From: Natronohydrobacter sp.
Lineage (GTDB): Bacteria; Pseudomonadota; Alphaproteobacteria; Rhodobacterales; Rhodobacteraceae
DNA length: 31,086 nucleotides
Assembly: GCA_007118445.1 (NCBI GenBank)
Contig: SKRP01000183.1
Coordinates: 1 to 31,086, forward strand
Direction of reading: 5' to 3'
Shown here in pieces: positions 7,865 to 15,828 of this stretch. The notes beneath the pieces were generated by a model, which was not told the DNA's origin, did not search any database, and saw only the letters and a list, made by a program, of their open reading frames with translations. A program made the translations under genes and the position numbers. The number at the start of each line of letters is the position of its first letter. The first letter of the stretch is position 1.

Positions 7865-9120
7865 TGCGCGGCATTCCATTTGTCGATCATGGGTCTGGTG
7901 ATCAAGGTGACGCCTTTCTCGGTGACGCGGAAGTGTTTTGCATCTTCCACCGGGTCTTCGCCAACCACAAGCCCTGACGGGATGACCACACCGCGATCAA
8001 TCACACATTTGCGCAGCCGTGCGGAACGATTGACCACCACATGCGGCAGGACGACCGCATGGTCGAGCACCGCGTAGGAATTGGTATGAACCTGCGTGAA
8101 CAGCAGCGAATTGCGCACTTCCGTCCCCGAGATGATGCAGCCCCCCGACACCATCGAGGAAATCGCCATGCCGCGCCGGTCTTTCTCGTCATGGATGAAC
8201 TTCGCGGGCGGGACGGATTCCGAATAGGTCCAGATCGGCCAGCTCGTGTCCCACAGATCGAGCGTGGGCGTGAAATCGGTCAGGTCGATATTGGCCTGCC
8301 AGAAAGCATCAATCGTGCCGACATCGCGCCAATAGGCTTCGGCCTGCGGGTCGCGCACGCAGGAATCGTCGAATTTATGCGCGACCGCCTTGCCGTTCTT
8401 GACGATCTCGGGGATCAGATCATTGCCGAAATCATGGGCGGAATCAGGATCCTCAGCGTCTTTCAGCAGCAGGTCGCGCAGAAACGACCAGGTGAAGACA
8501 TAGATCCCCATCGAGGCCAGCGCCTTGTCCGGGTGGCCGGGCATGGCGGGCGGATCGGCGGGCTTTTCAAGGAAAGAGGTGATGCGGCTGTCCTCATCGA
8601 CGGCCATGACGCCGAAGGCGCTGGCTTCCTCGCGCGGGACGGTCAGGCAGCCCACGGTCACATCGGCCTTTTGCGTGACATGCTGGCGCAGCATCAGCTC
8701 GTAATCCATCTTGTAGATGTGATCTCCTGCCAGAATAACAATGTAATCAATGCCATAGCTGTCGATGATGTCGATGTTCTGGGTCACGGCATCGGCGGTG
8801 CCGCGATACCACATCTCATCGCCCATGCGCTGCGAGGCAGGCAGGATATCGAGATATTCATTGCGCTCGGCGCGAAAGAAATTCCAGCCGCGCTGGCAAT
8901 GACGGATCAGCGAATGCGCCTTGTATTGCGTGGCCAGCGCCATGCGGCGGATGCCGGAATTGAGCGCATTGGACAGCGCGAAATCGATGATCCGCGTCTT
9001 GCCGCCGAAATAGACCGCTGGTTTCACCCGGTTGTTGGTCAACTCCTTCAGCCGCGAACCGCGCCCGCCTGCCAGCACGAATGCCATCGAGCGCTGCGCC
9101 AGTCTTGAAGTCTCTGCCAT
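7861..9120 (-). CDS. glgC: Glucose-1-phosphate adenylyltransferase (ADP-glucose pyrophosphorylase)
   Basis: GlgC makes ADP-glucose and pyrophosphate from ATP and glucose-1-phosphate, the committed and usually allosterically controlled step of glycogen synthesis. The 419-residue protein has the nucleotidyltransferase signature LAGGRGSRL (16-24), the RPVKPAVYFGGK-type pocket (here NNRVKPAVYFGGK), the metal site AGDHIYKMDY, the glucose-phosphate loop FLEKP and YWRDVGT. A left-handed beta-helix of hexapeptide repeats fills roughly the last 120 residues (SSMVSGGCIISGTEV onward). The length equals that of typical proteobacterial GlgC. The ATG has the strongest ribosome binding site in the operon, GGGGAGGA seven bases upstream, after a 32-base gap from glgB. 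It is therefore likely translated independently, at a higher rate than the coupled genes behind it. Confidence 0.97.
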   Translation of the reverse strand: MAETSRLAQRSMAFVLAGGRGSRLKELTNNRVKPAVYFGGKTRIIDFALSNALNSGIRRMALATQYKAHSLIRHCQRGWNFFRAERNEYLDILPASQRMGDEMWYRGTADAVTQNIDIIDSYGIDYIVILAGDHIYKMDYELMLRQHVTQKADVTVGCLTVPREEASAFGVMAVDEDSRITSFLEKPADPPAMPGHPDKALASMGIYVFTWSFLRDLLLKDAEDPDSAHDFGNDLIPEIVKNGKAVAHKFDDSCVRDPQAEAYWRDVGTIDAFWQANIDLTDFTPTLDLWDTSWPIWTYSESVPPAKFIHDEKDRRGMAISSMVSGGCIISGTEVRNSLLFTQVHTNSYAVLDHAVVLPHVVVNRSARLRKCVIDRGVVIPSGLVVGEDPVEDAKHFRVTEKGVTLITRPMIDKWNAAQ

Positions 9121-9152
9121 CCCAGTCCTCCCCTACCCTTGTGGCCTGTTGT

Positions 9153-11348
9153 TCAGTCCTGCGCCCGAAGGCGGAATATCACTGTCGCCAGCGGTGGCAG
9201 CGTGATGCGGATATGCTGCGCCATGCTGTCCCATTCTGCCGCCACCGAATCGCAGCCCCCCAGATTGCCCAGATTGCTGCCCCCGTAGCAGGCCGCGTCT
9301 GTATTCAGCACTTCCTCCCAATGCCCTGCTGCAGGCGCGCCCACGGCCAGATCATGCCGCGCGATGGGGGTGAAATTGCACACCACGATCACCGGCGCAT
9401 CACCGTCCAGCCCGTAGCGGGCAAAGGCGAGTTTCGAGATCGACGGGTCATTGGCGATCCATTGAAACCCGGTCGCATCGCAATCGCGCCGATAGAGTGC
9501 CGGCGTGTCGCGATAGAGCCGGTTCAGATCGCGCACCAACGCCTGCACGCCGCGATGATTCTCGCCATGCAGCGCGTCCCAATCCACCGATCTGTCATGG
9601 TTCCAATCGCCATGCTGCGCGATCTCGCAGCCCATGAAGAGAAGCTTCTTGCCTGGAAAACCCCACATATAGCCGTAATAGGCGCGCAGATTGGCGAATT
9701 TCTCCCACGCGCTGCCCGGCATCTTGTCGATCATCGCGCCCTTGCCGTGGACGACTTCATCATGGCTGATCGGCAGGATGAAATTCTCGGTCCAGGCCCA
9801 GTCGATCGGGAAGGTCATCAGGTGATGATCATAGCTGCGATAGATCGGGTCTTTTTCGATGTAACGCAGCGTGTCGTTCATCCAGCCCATGTTCCACTTG
9901 AACCCGAAACCCAGCCCCCCGGTATCGACCGGGCTGGACACGCCCGGAAAGGCCGTCGATTCCTCGGCCACGGTCATGGTGCCCTCGGCCTCGCCATAAG
10001 CCACAGTGTTCATCTCGCGCAGGAAGGCGATGGCCTCCAGATTCTCGCGCCCGCCCATATGGTTGGGGATCCATTCGCCATCCTTGCGCGAGTAATCGCG
10101 GTAGAGCATCGAGGCCACCGCATCCACGCGCAGCCCGTCGATATGGTATTCTGTGAACCAATACAAAGCATTGGCGGTCAGGAAATTGCGCACTTCCGTC
10201 CGGCCAAAATTGTAGATCAGGGTGTTCCAGTCCTGATGGAAGCCCTCGCGCGGGTCAGAATGTTCATAAAGATGCGTGCCGTCGAAATGGGCCAGCCCAT
10301 GCGCATCGGACGGGAAATGCCCCGGCACCCAGTCAAGGATCACGCCCAAGCCCGCCCGATGCGCGGCTTCCACCAGCGCGCGAAACTCATCCGGCGGGCC
10401 GAAACGGATCGTGGGCGCATAAAGGCCCACCGGCTGATAGCCCCATGACCCGTCAAAGGGAAATTCGCTGACCGGCAGGAATTCCAGATGGGTGAAGCCC
10501 ATATCCACGGCATATTCCACCAGTTCCGTGGCCAACTCAACGTAGGAAAGCGGGCGACCGCCCTCCTCCCAGCGGCGCTTCCACGATCCCAGATGCACCT
10601 CATAGATCGAGATCGGTGCATCCCGGCGATTGGCCAGCGCGCGGCGTTCCATCCAGGCGCCATCATCCCAAGCGTAGCCCGAAATATCGCGCACCACCGA
10701 GGCGGTCTCGGGCGGGTGCTGCGCGCCGAACCCCACCGGATCGGCCTTTGGCGCGATATGGCCCTGCGCCGTGATCAGCTCGTATTTGTAGATCACGCCT
10801 TCGCTCAGGCCCGGAAGGAACAGTTCCCACACGCCGGTATGACCGACCCGCCGCATCGGATATTGCGCGCCGTTCCAGTGGTTGAAATCACCCATCACGG
10901 AAACGCGCTGCGCATTCGGTGCCCAGAGCGCGAAATGCACGCCCGCGACGCCCTCATGCGTGATCACATGCGCGCCCAGCGCGTGCCAGAGCTGGCGATG
11001 CGTGCCCTCGCCCAACAGATATTGATCCAGATCCCCCAGCACCGGGCCGAAGCGGTAGGGGTCGTCATGGTCCCAGACCGCGCCATCAGGGTAGGTCGCA
11101 AACAACCGGTAAGGCTGTTTCGATTTCGGCACCTGCGCGGCAAAGACCGGCCCCGCCAGATGCTCCAGCACCACGGTTTTGCGCAGGAATTTCGCCTCCA
11201 GCGCCGCTGCCCCCGGTGCCATGGCCACCAGCCAGCGCTTGCCCTTGCGGTCATGCAGGCCCAGCACATCGAAAGGCGCATCATGGCGCCCCTGTATCAG
11301 CCGCTCCAGATCGCTGGCACTCATATGTGGCGGCAAAGCATCATGCAT
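9153..11348 (-). CDS. glgB: 1,4-alpha-glucan branching enzyme GlgB (GH13)
   Basis: GlgB cuts alpha-1,4 chains and reattaches them as alpha-1,6 branches. From ATG 11348 the protein has 731 residues, close to the roughly 728 of E. coli. It carries two N-terminal beta domains (about 15-110 and 115-225, the second a CBM48 with FALWAPNAQRVSVMGDFN) and a GH13 barrel. Catalytic residues are Asp409 (GLRVDAV), Glu462 (AEEST) and Asp530 (ISHDEVVHGKG). A start 11 codons upstream would overlap the alpha-glucosidase gene. The chosen ATG instead follows that gene's TAA by ten bases and has an AAGGAC ribosome binding site, so it is preferred. GlgB is the second gene of the glycogen operon. The short last beta-domain ends in VIFRLRAQD. 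Confidence 0.97.
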   Translation of the reverse strand: MHDALPPHMSASDLERLIQGRHDAPFDVLGLHDRKGKRWLVAMAPGAAALEAKFLRKTVVLEHLAGPVFAAQVPKSKQPYRLFATYPDGAVWDHDDPYRFGPVLGDLDQYLLGEGTHRQLWHALGAHVITHEGVAGVHFALWAPNAQRVSVMGDFNHWNGAQYPMRRVGHTGVWELFLPGLSEGVIYKYELITAQGHIAPKADPVGFGAQHPPETASVVRDISGYAWDDGAWMERRALANRRDAPISIYEVHLGSWKRRWEEGGRPLSYVELATELVEYAVDMGFTHLEFLPVSEFPFDGSWGYQPVGLYAPTIRFGPPDEFRALVEAAHRAGLGVILDWVPGHFPSDAHGLAHFDGTHLYEHSDPREGFHQDWNTLIYNFGRTEVRNFLTANALYWFTEYHIDGLRVDAVASMLYRDYSRKDGEWIPNHMGGRENLEAIAFLREMNTVAYGEAEGTMTVAEESTAFPGVSSPVDTGGLGFGFKWNMGWMNDTLRYIEKDPIYRSYDHHLMTFPIDWAWTENFILPISHDEVVHGKGAMIDKMPGSAWEKFANLRAYYGYMWGFPGKKLLFMGCEIAQHGDWNHDRSVDWDALHGENHRGVQALVRDLNRLYRDTPALYRRDCDATGFQWIANDPSISKLAFARYGLDGDAPVIVVCNFTPIARHDLAVGAPAAGHWEEVLNTDAACYGGSNLGNLGGCDSVAAEWDSMAQHIRITLPPLATVIFRLRAQD

Positions 11349-11358
11349 GGGTCCGTCC

Positions 11359-12957
11359 TTATGCAGCTTGCTTGCGGGCAATCACGAAACCATTGGGGCC
11401 GAAACCGATCCTGCCCTTGCCCAGAGTAACATTTTGCGACAGCAGGGGCGCAAGTGTTTCATCCAACGCGCAATCACGCTTGCTGGCCGACAGGTTATAG
11501 AGACAGATCAGCCCGTCACCGCGGGTGAAACCCAGGATCGGGTCGGGCAGATCGAGAAACACCATATCGCCTGCGCGCAGCGCTTCCTCGGCGCGGCGCA
11601 GGGCCAGCATCTGGCGGTAGAAATTCAGCACCGAGTCACTGCCATCCTGGGTATCGACCGCCCGCGCGGCCTGAGGCGGCTTGACCGGCAGCCAGGTCGC
11701 ATTGGCCATCGAGAAGCCGCCATTCGGCGCATGCGCTTCCCAGACCATCGGCGTGCGGCAGCCATCACGTCCCTTGGCCTCGGGCCAGAAATTGATCGCC
11801 TCGGGGTCGGTCAGTTCATGGAAGTCAAGCGCCGTGTCGGTCTGGCCCAGCTCCTCGCCCTGATAGATGCAGATCGAGCCGCGAAAGGCGAGCAGCAGCG
11901 CCGCGGCCTGCCGTGCGAGATCATCTTGATCGGCACCATGTTCCTGCCAGCGGGTCATGTGGCGCGGCACGTCATGGTTGGAAAACGCCCAGCAGGGCCA
12001 GCCTTCGGGGGCCTTGCGGAAGAACTCTTCGATGCGCGAGCGGAAATGACCGGGGGTGTAATCCGGCCCCAGCATCTCGAAGGAATAGGCCATATGCAGC
12101 CGACGCCCGGACGTATACTGCCCCATCAATTCGATCGACATATGCGTATCGCCCACTTCGCCAACAGTGCTGCGCGCGTCAAATTCATCCATCAGCGCGC
12201 GCAACCGCTCCAGAAAAGCCAGATTTTCCGGCTGGTTGCGCGAGAACATGTTGTATTGCATCTCGAAAGGGCGATGCGCGCTCTGCGCCCAGGGCAGCGG
12301 ATTGGCGGGATTGTCGCGCAAGAGCCGGTCATGCATGTAGAAATTGACAGTATCCAGCCGGAACCCATCGACCCCGCGCTCCAGCCAGAAACGCATGACG
12401 CCCAGCAGGTAATCCTGCACGTCAGGGTTATGCAGGTTCCAGTCGGGCTGTTCGCGCAGAAAGTTGTGCAGATAATACTGCTTGCGCCGCGAATCCCAGG
12501 ACCAGGCCGGGCCGCCGAAGATCGACAGCCAGTTATTGGGCGGGGTGCCGTCAGGATTGGGATCGGCCCAGACGAACCAGTCGGCCTTGGGGTTGTCGCG
12601 CGAGGACCGGCTCTCAACGAAGAACGGATGCTGGTCCGAGGCATGGGACAGCACCTGATCGATGATGACTTTCAGCCCCAGCCCATGCGCTTTCGCGACC
12701 ATCGCATCGAAATCCGCCATGGTGCCGAAACAGGGGTCGATACCTGTGTAATCCGACACATCATAGCCCATATCCTTCATCGGCGAGGGAAAGATCGGCG
12801 AGAGCCAGATCGCATCGACGCCAAGGCTGGCAACATGATCAAGCCGCGCAGTAATCCCCTTCAGATCGCCGATCCCGTCCCCGTTGCTGTCCATGAAGGA
12901 ACGGGGGTAAATCTGATATGTGACCGATCCGCGCCACCAATCCTGTGCCATTGCCAT
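11359..12957 (-). CDS. GH13 alpha-glucosidase / oligo-1,6-glucosidase heading the glycogen operon
   Basis: The 532-residue protein is a GH13 alpha-glucosidase-type enzyme: YQIYPRSFMDSNGDGIGDLKGI (14-35 region), WLSPIFPSPMKDMGYDVSDY, region I VIIDQVLSH, nucleophile Asp202 in GFRLDTVNFY, acid/base Glu267 in VGEVGD, and Asp329 in SNHDV. No signal peptide is visible, so it should act in the cytoplasm, probably on maltose, isomaltose or short maltodextrins released by GlgX. The open frame continues 148 codons upstream, but that part shows no family similarity and runs through the promoter region. MAMAQDWWRGSVTYQ is the natural beginning, with AGGCAGG upstream; the second Met at 12951 is equally possible. 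Many proteobacterial glycogen operons carry glycogen phosphorylase; here this hydrolase occupies the lead position. The exact specificity (1,4 or 1,6) cannot be read from sequence alone. Confidence 0.9.
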   Translation of the reverse strand: MAMAQDWWRGSVTYQIYPRSFMDSNGDGIGDLKGITARLDHVASLGVDAIWLSPIFPSPMKDMGYDVSDYTGIDPCFGTMADFDAMVAKAHGLGLKVIIDQVLSHASDQHPFFVESRSSRDNPKADWFVWADPNPDGTPPNNWLSIFGGPAWSWDSRRKQYYLHNFLREQPDWNLHNPDVQDYLLGVMRFWLERGVDGFRLDTVNFYMHDRLLRDNPANPLPWAQSAHRPFEMQYNMFSRNQPENLAFLERLRALMDEFDARSTVGEVGDTHMSIELMGQYTSGRRLHMAYSFEMLGPDYTPGHFRSRIEEFFRKAPEGWPCWAFSNHDVPRHMTRWQEHGADQDDLARQAAALLLAFRGSICIYQGEELGQTDTALDFHELTDPEAINFWPEAKGRDGCRTPMVWEAHAPNGGFSMANATWLPVKPPQAARAVDTQDGSDSVLNFYRQMLALRRAEEALRAGDMVFLDLPDPILGFTRGDGLICLYNLSASKRDCALDETLAPLLSQNVTLGKGRIGFGPNGFVIARKQAA

Positions 12958-12999
12958 GCCTGCCTGTGCCTGTCCTCGGAATTTATCCTGCCTCAAGGC

Positions 13000-13013
13000 C
13001 GTTAGCCCTAACG
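13000..13013. promoter_or_regulatory. Inverted repeat in the leader of the glycogen operon, possible operator
   Basis: CGTTAG-CC-CTAACG is a 6-2-6 inverted repeat. It lies just downstream of the predicted -10 box of the glycogen operon, at the expected transcript start. This position suits a repressor site. No regulator gene next to the operon identifies the binder. Confidence 0.35.
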
Positions 13014-13021
13014 CGCGTTTC

Positions 13022-13050
13022 ACATAAGTCCACCCATGCGCCCATTGCAA
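13022..13050 (-). promoter_or_regulatory. Predicted promoter of the glycogen operon
   Basis: TTGCAA (13050..13045) and TTATGT (13027..13022) are separated by 17 bases on the minus strand, about 65 bases before the alpha-glucosidase start. The -10 match is modest. It is the best candidate in the 225-base region between the operon and the divergent GT30 gene. Confidence 0.4.
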
Positions 13051-13085
13051 GCGGTTTGGAAACAGCGCGCCGCCAGGGACCGGAA

Positions 13086-13099
13086 CTGTTGCACAACAG
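13086..13099. repeat. Inverted repeat CTGTTG-CA-CAACAG upstream of the first GT30 gene
   Basis: A perfect 6-2-6 inverted repeat lies 84 bases before the first Kdo transferase-like gene in the same divergent region. Its geometry equals that of the repeat at 13000-13013, but the half-site differs. It could be a regulator site; no clear promoter is aligned with it. Confidence 0.3.
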
Positions 13100-13182
13100 G
13101 CAAAACCCCTAGATCGGAAGCCCGCCAGACAGACAGGGTTTGGTTCTCGACCGGCTGTGGCGCAAGTGCTAAGAGCCGCGCC

Positions 13183-14478
13183 ATGACCCAGATCCCTCTT
13201 GCCCGCCATGACACTGCCGCCCCTGCGCGCGATGGCTGGCAGCTGCGCCTCTATCTGGCGCTGCGCCCGCTCTTGCGGCCTGTCGCGGTGCTCGCGCTGC
13301 GCCGCAGGCTGAAACGCGGCAAGGAAGACCCCGCGCGCATGGGTGAAAAACAGGGGCGCGCCAGCCTGCCCCGTCCGACAGGCCCGCTGATCTGGATGCA
13401 TGCTGTGGGCCTGGGCGAGGCGCTTGCGCTGCGCCCGCTGATCACCGCCCTGCAGGCGGCGCGGCCCGCTATGACAGTGCTGGTGACTTCGACCGCGCGT
13501 TCAGCCGCGCAGGTGGTGGCCGACAATCTGCCGCCCGATTGCCTGCACCAGTCGCTGCCGCTGGATGTGCCCGCCTATACGCGCCGCTTTCTCGACCACT
13601 GGCAGCCCGATCTGGCGATCTGGTCGGAACAGGATCTCTGGCCCGGTCTGATCTGCGACGCCCATGCGCGCGGCGTGCCGCTGGCCTATGTGAATGCCCG
13701 GATGAACGCTGATGCCCATGCCCGCCGGGATCGCGTGCGCGGGCTTTACCGCGACACGCTGCGCCGTTTCGCGCTGATTGCCGCGCAGGATGCACAGAGC
13801 GCAGACCATATCACCCGCCTTTCGGGGCGCGCAGTGCCGCTCATGCGCGCGCTCAAACCCGCAGCCGTCCCGCTGGCCGTGGATGCATCCGAACGCGCCC
13901 GGTTGCAGGGCGCGCTTCAGGGCCGCCGGATCTGGGTCGCCGCCCCGACCCACAGGCAGGACGAGACCGCCGCCCTGCGCGCGCAGGCGCAGCTTTTCGC
14001 GCAAGACCCGCGCTGGCTGCTGATCCTCGCGCCCCGCCTGCCCTCGCGCGCGCCCGAGATCGCGCAGGCGCTCGATGCGGCTGGCCTGCGCTTTGCCCAG
14101 CGCAGCGCAGGCGAGGTGCCGGGGCCGGATGCAGGCGTCTGGCTGGCCGATACATTCGGCGAGATGGGGCTGTGGTACCGGCTGGCCAGCCGCGCGTTGA
14201 TCGGCGGGTCTTTCGGGCCGGTCCAGGGGCATAACCCGTGGGAAGCGATCTGTCTGGGGCTGCCGGTCCTGCACGGGCCGAATATCGCGAATTTCGCCGC
14301 TGATTATGCGCAGTTGCAGGCCGAGGGGCTGGCGCGGCAAGTCACTGCGCAAACGCTGGCGCAGGCGCTCGACGCCCCGCCGCCCCGGCAGGATGCCAGC
14401 GCGCTGGTCGCCGCCGCGCGCGCGGATGCCGATGCGCTGGCGCGTGACCTGCTGGCATTGATCGAGGCTCAGGCATGA
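13183..14478 (+). CDS. GT30 family glycosyltransferase, divergent Kdo transferase (WaaA-like) paralogue
   Basis: The 431-residue protein belongs to the Glycos_transf_N/GT30 family that moves Kdo from CMP-Kdo to lipid A precursors at the inner membrane. It has a hydrophobic, arginine-bordered N-terminal helix (about 21-44), GKEDPARMGEKQG with the candidate catalytic base Glu55, HAVGLGE (73-79; HAVSxGE in the family), LWPGLI, TFGEMGLWYRLAS and GGSFGPVQGHNPWE. The frame is open 49 codons further upstream, but that segment has no family similarity. Met at 13183 gives the normal N-terminus, with a weak AAGAG ahead. The last codons overlap the start of a second GT30 gene as ATGA. It is clearly different from its neighbour, so the two probably have different acceptors. 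Which one is the primary Kdo transferase is uncertain. Confidence 0.85.
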   Translation: MTQIPLARHDTAAPARDGWQLRLYLALRPLLRPVAVLALRRRLKRGKEDPARMGEKQGRASLPRPTGPLIWMHAVGLGEALALRPLITALQAARPAMTVLVTSTARSAAQVVADNLPPDCLHQSLPLDVPAYTRRFLDHWQPDLAIWSEQDLWPGLICDAHARGVPLAYVNARMNADAHARRDRVRGLYRDTLRRFALIAAQDAQSADHITRLSGRAVPLMRALKPAAVPLAVDASERARLQGALQGRRIWVAAPTHRQDETAALRAQAQLFAQDPRWLLILAPRLPSRAPEIAQALDAAGLRFAQRSAGEVPGPDAGVWLADTFGEMGLWYRLASRALIGGSFGPVQGHNPWEAICLGLPVLHGPNIANFAADYAQLQAEGLARQVTAQTLAQALDAPPPRQDASALVAAARADADALARDLLALIEAQA

Positions 14479-15770
14479 TCCTGCGCGCGGCCCTCTGGCT
14501 CTATCGGCTGGCCTGGCTGCTGCTCTGGCCGCTGGTGCTGCTCTATCTGTGGCGACGCGGGCGGCGCGACCCGGATTACAGCCGTCATCTGGCCGAGCGC
14601 TTCGGGTTCTACCGCGCGCCCCTGCCACAAGGCGCGATCTGGGTCCATGCGGTCAGTCTTGGCGAGATCCGTTCGGCGCAGGGGCTGATCCGGCGGATGC
14701 TGGATCGCGGCGACAAGGTGATCGTCACCAATATCACGCCCGCCGGTCGGCGCGAGGCACAAAAGCTGTTCGCCCCCGAGATCGCGCGCGGTCAACTGGC
14801 CGTGGTCTGGGCACCCTTTGACACGCCTTTCGCGCTGCGCCGCTTCCTGCGTGCGGCCCGCCCGCGCATCGGACTGCCGCTCGAGGTCGAAATCTGGCCC
14901 GAGATGATTTTCACCTGCCGCGCCATGGGCGTGCCGCTTTATCCCTGCAATGCGCAATATGCCGAAGGCCCGCGCGCCCGCGACGGGCGCGGGCTGCGGC
15001 TGCGCCAGCGGCTGATCGCGGCGATTGACGGGGCTTTCGTGAAGTCATCATTGCAGGCAGAGCGCTTTGCCTCGGTCGGGGCGCGCAATCTGCATGTCAC
15101 TGGCGAATTGCGCTTCGACCAGCCCATCCCGCCTGCGCAACTGGCCGCAGGCGCGGCGCTGCGCGCGCAGTTTCACGGGCGCGAGGTGATCACGATCGCC
15201 AGCGGTGTGGCCGATGAGGAGGCGCTCTATCGCGATCTGATCGCGCAGATGCAGACCGCGCGGGCAACCCCCCCGCTTTTCGTCTATGTCCCGCGCGCGC
15301 CCGAACGGTTTGACGCTGTGGCAGAAGGGCTGGCGCAAACCGGGCTGCGCGTGGCGCGGCGCAGCGCATGTCTGACCGACAGGCTGGAGCCGCAGGCCGC
15401 GCTGGACGGGATCGACATTCTGCTGGGCGATTCGCTGGGCGAGATGTATTTCTACCTCGCGCTGGCGGATCGGGTGATCGTGGGCGCGGGCTTCACCCCC
15501 AAGGGCGCGCATAACATCATCGAGGCACTCAGCCTTGGCAAACCCGTGCTGACCGGCCCCCATACCTGGACCATCGAATACCCGTTCGCGGAGGCCGAGG
15601 CCGCCGGGATCGCCACCAGCGTCGCGGATCTGCCCGCGCTTCTGGCCGCGCTCGATCAGCCCGCGCAGGCCGATGAACCGGCCATCGCGGCCTTTCTGGC
15701 CGAACATGGCGGCGCGAGCGAACGGACCCTGGCGGCGATTGACGGGGTGCTCGGGACGCAGCACGGCTGA
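14475..15770 (+). CDS. waaA: 3-deoxy-D-manno-octulosonic acid (Kdo) transferase
   Basis: This 431-residue GT30 enzyme is the more canonical of the tandem pair. It starts with a membrane-anchor helix (4-27, LLLWPLVLLYLW). The RRDPDYSRHLAERFGFY motif holds the catalytic base Glu41, followed by HAVSLGE (58-64), LEVEIWPEMI (136-145), the CMP-Kdo-binding LGDSLGEMYFYLALAD, and GAGFTPKGAHNIIE ending in LTGPHTWTIEYPF. It transfers Kdo to tetraacyl lipid A on the cytoplasmic face of the inner membrane. It starts within the stop codon of the preceding GT30 gene (ATGA), so the two proteins are translated together. No lpxK or other lipid A gene follows; a lipoprotein gene on the opposite strand converges after 58 bases. 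Confidence 0.92.
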   Translation: MILRAALWLYRLAWLLLWPLVLLYLWRRGRRDPDYSRHLAERFGFYRAPLPQGAIWVHAVSLGEIRSAQGLIRRMLDRGDKVIVTNITPAGRREAQKLFAPEIARGQLAVVWAPFDTPFALRRFLRAARPRIGLPLEVEIWPEMIFTCRAMGVPLYPCNAQYAEGPRARDGRGLRLRQRLIAAIDGAFVKSSLQAERFASVGARNLHVTGELRFDQPIPPAQLAAGAALRAQFHGREVITIASGVADEEALYRDLIAQMQTARATPPLFVYVPRAPERFDAVAEGLAQTGLRVARRSACLTDRLEPQAALDGIDILLGDSLGEMYFYLALADRVIVGAGFTPKGAHNIIEALSLGKPVLTGPHTWTIEYPFAEAEAAGIATSVADLPALLAALDQPAQADEPAIAAFLAEHGGASERTLAAIDGVLGTQHG

Positions 15771-15828
15771 TCATACCGCTTGTGAGTGGACGCCGGGTTC
15801 GCGCATTGCGACAGGCGAAAACAGGGTA

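Noticed and set aside
6482..8077. A 531-codon open frame on the plus strand opposite glgA and glgC
   Set aside because: It is rich in Arg, Gln and His, has no recognisable domain, and is fully antisense to two certain genes. Long antisense frames are common in GC-rich DNA because stop codons are rare there.
11179..13005. A 608-codon plus-strand open frame opposite glgB and the alpha-glucosidase gene
   Set aside because: It shadows two well-supported GH13 genes, shows no family motif, and has the biased composition of an antisense frame.
12958..13401. The 148-codon N-terminal extension of the alpha-glucosidase frame
   Set aside because: It is unlike any GH13 domain, runs through the predicted operon promoter and overlaps the divergent GT30 gene. 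The family-like start is at 12957.
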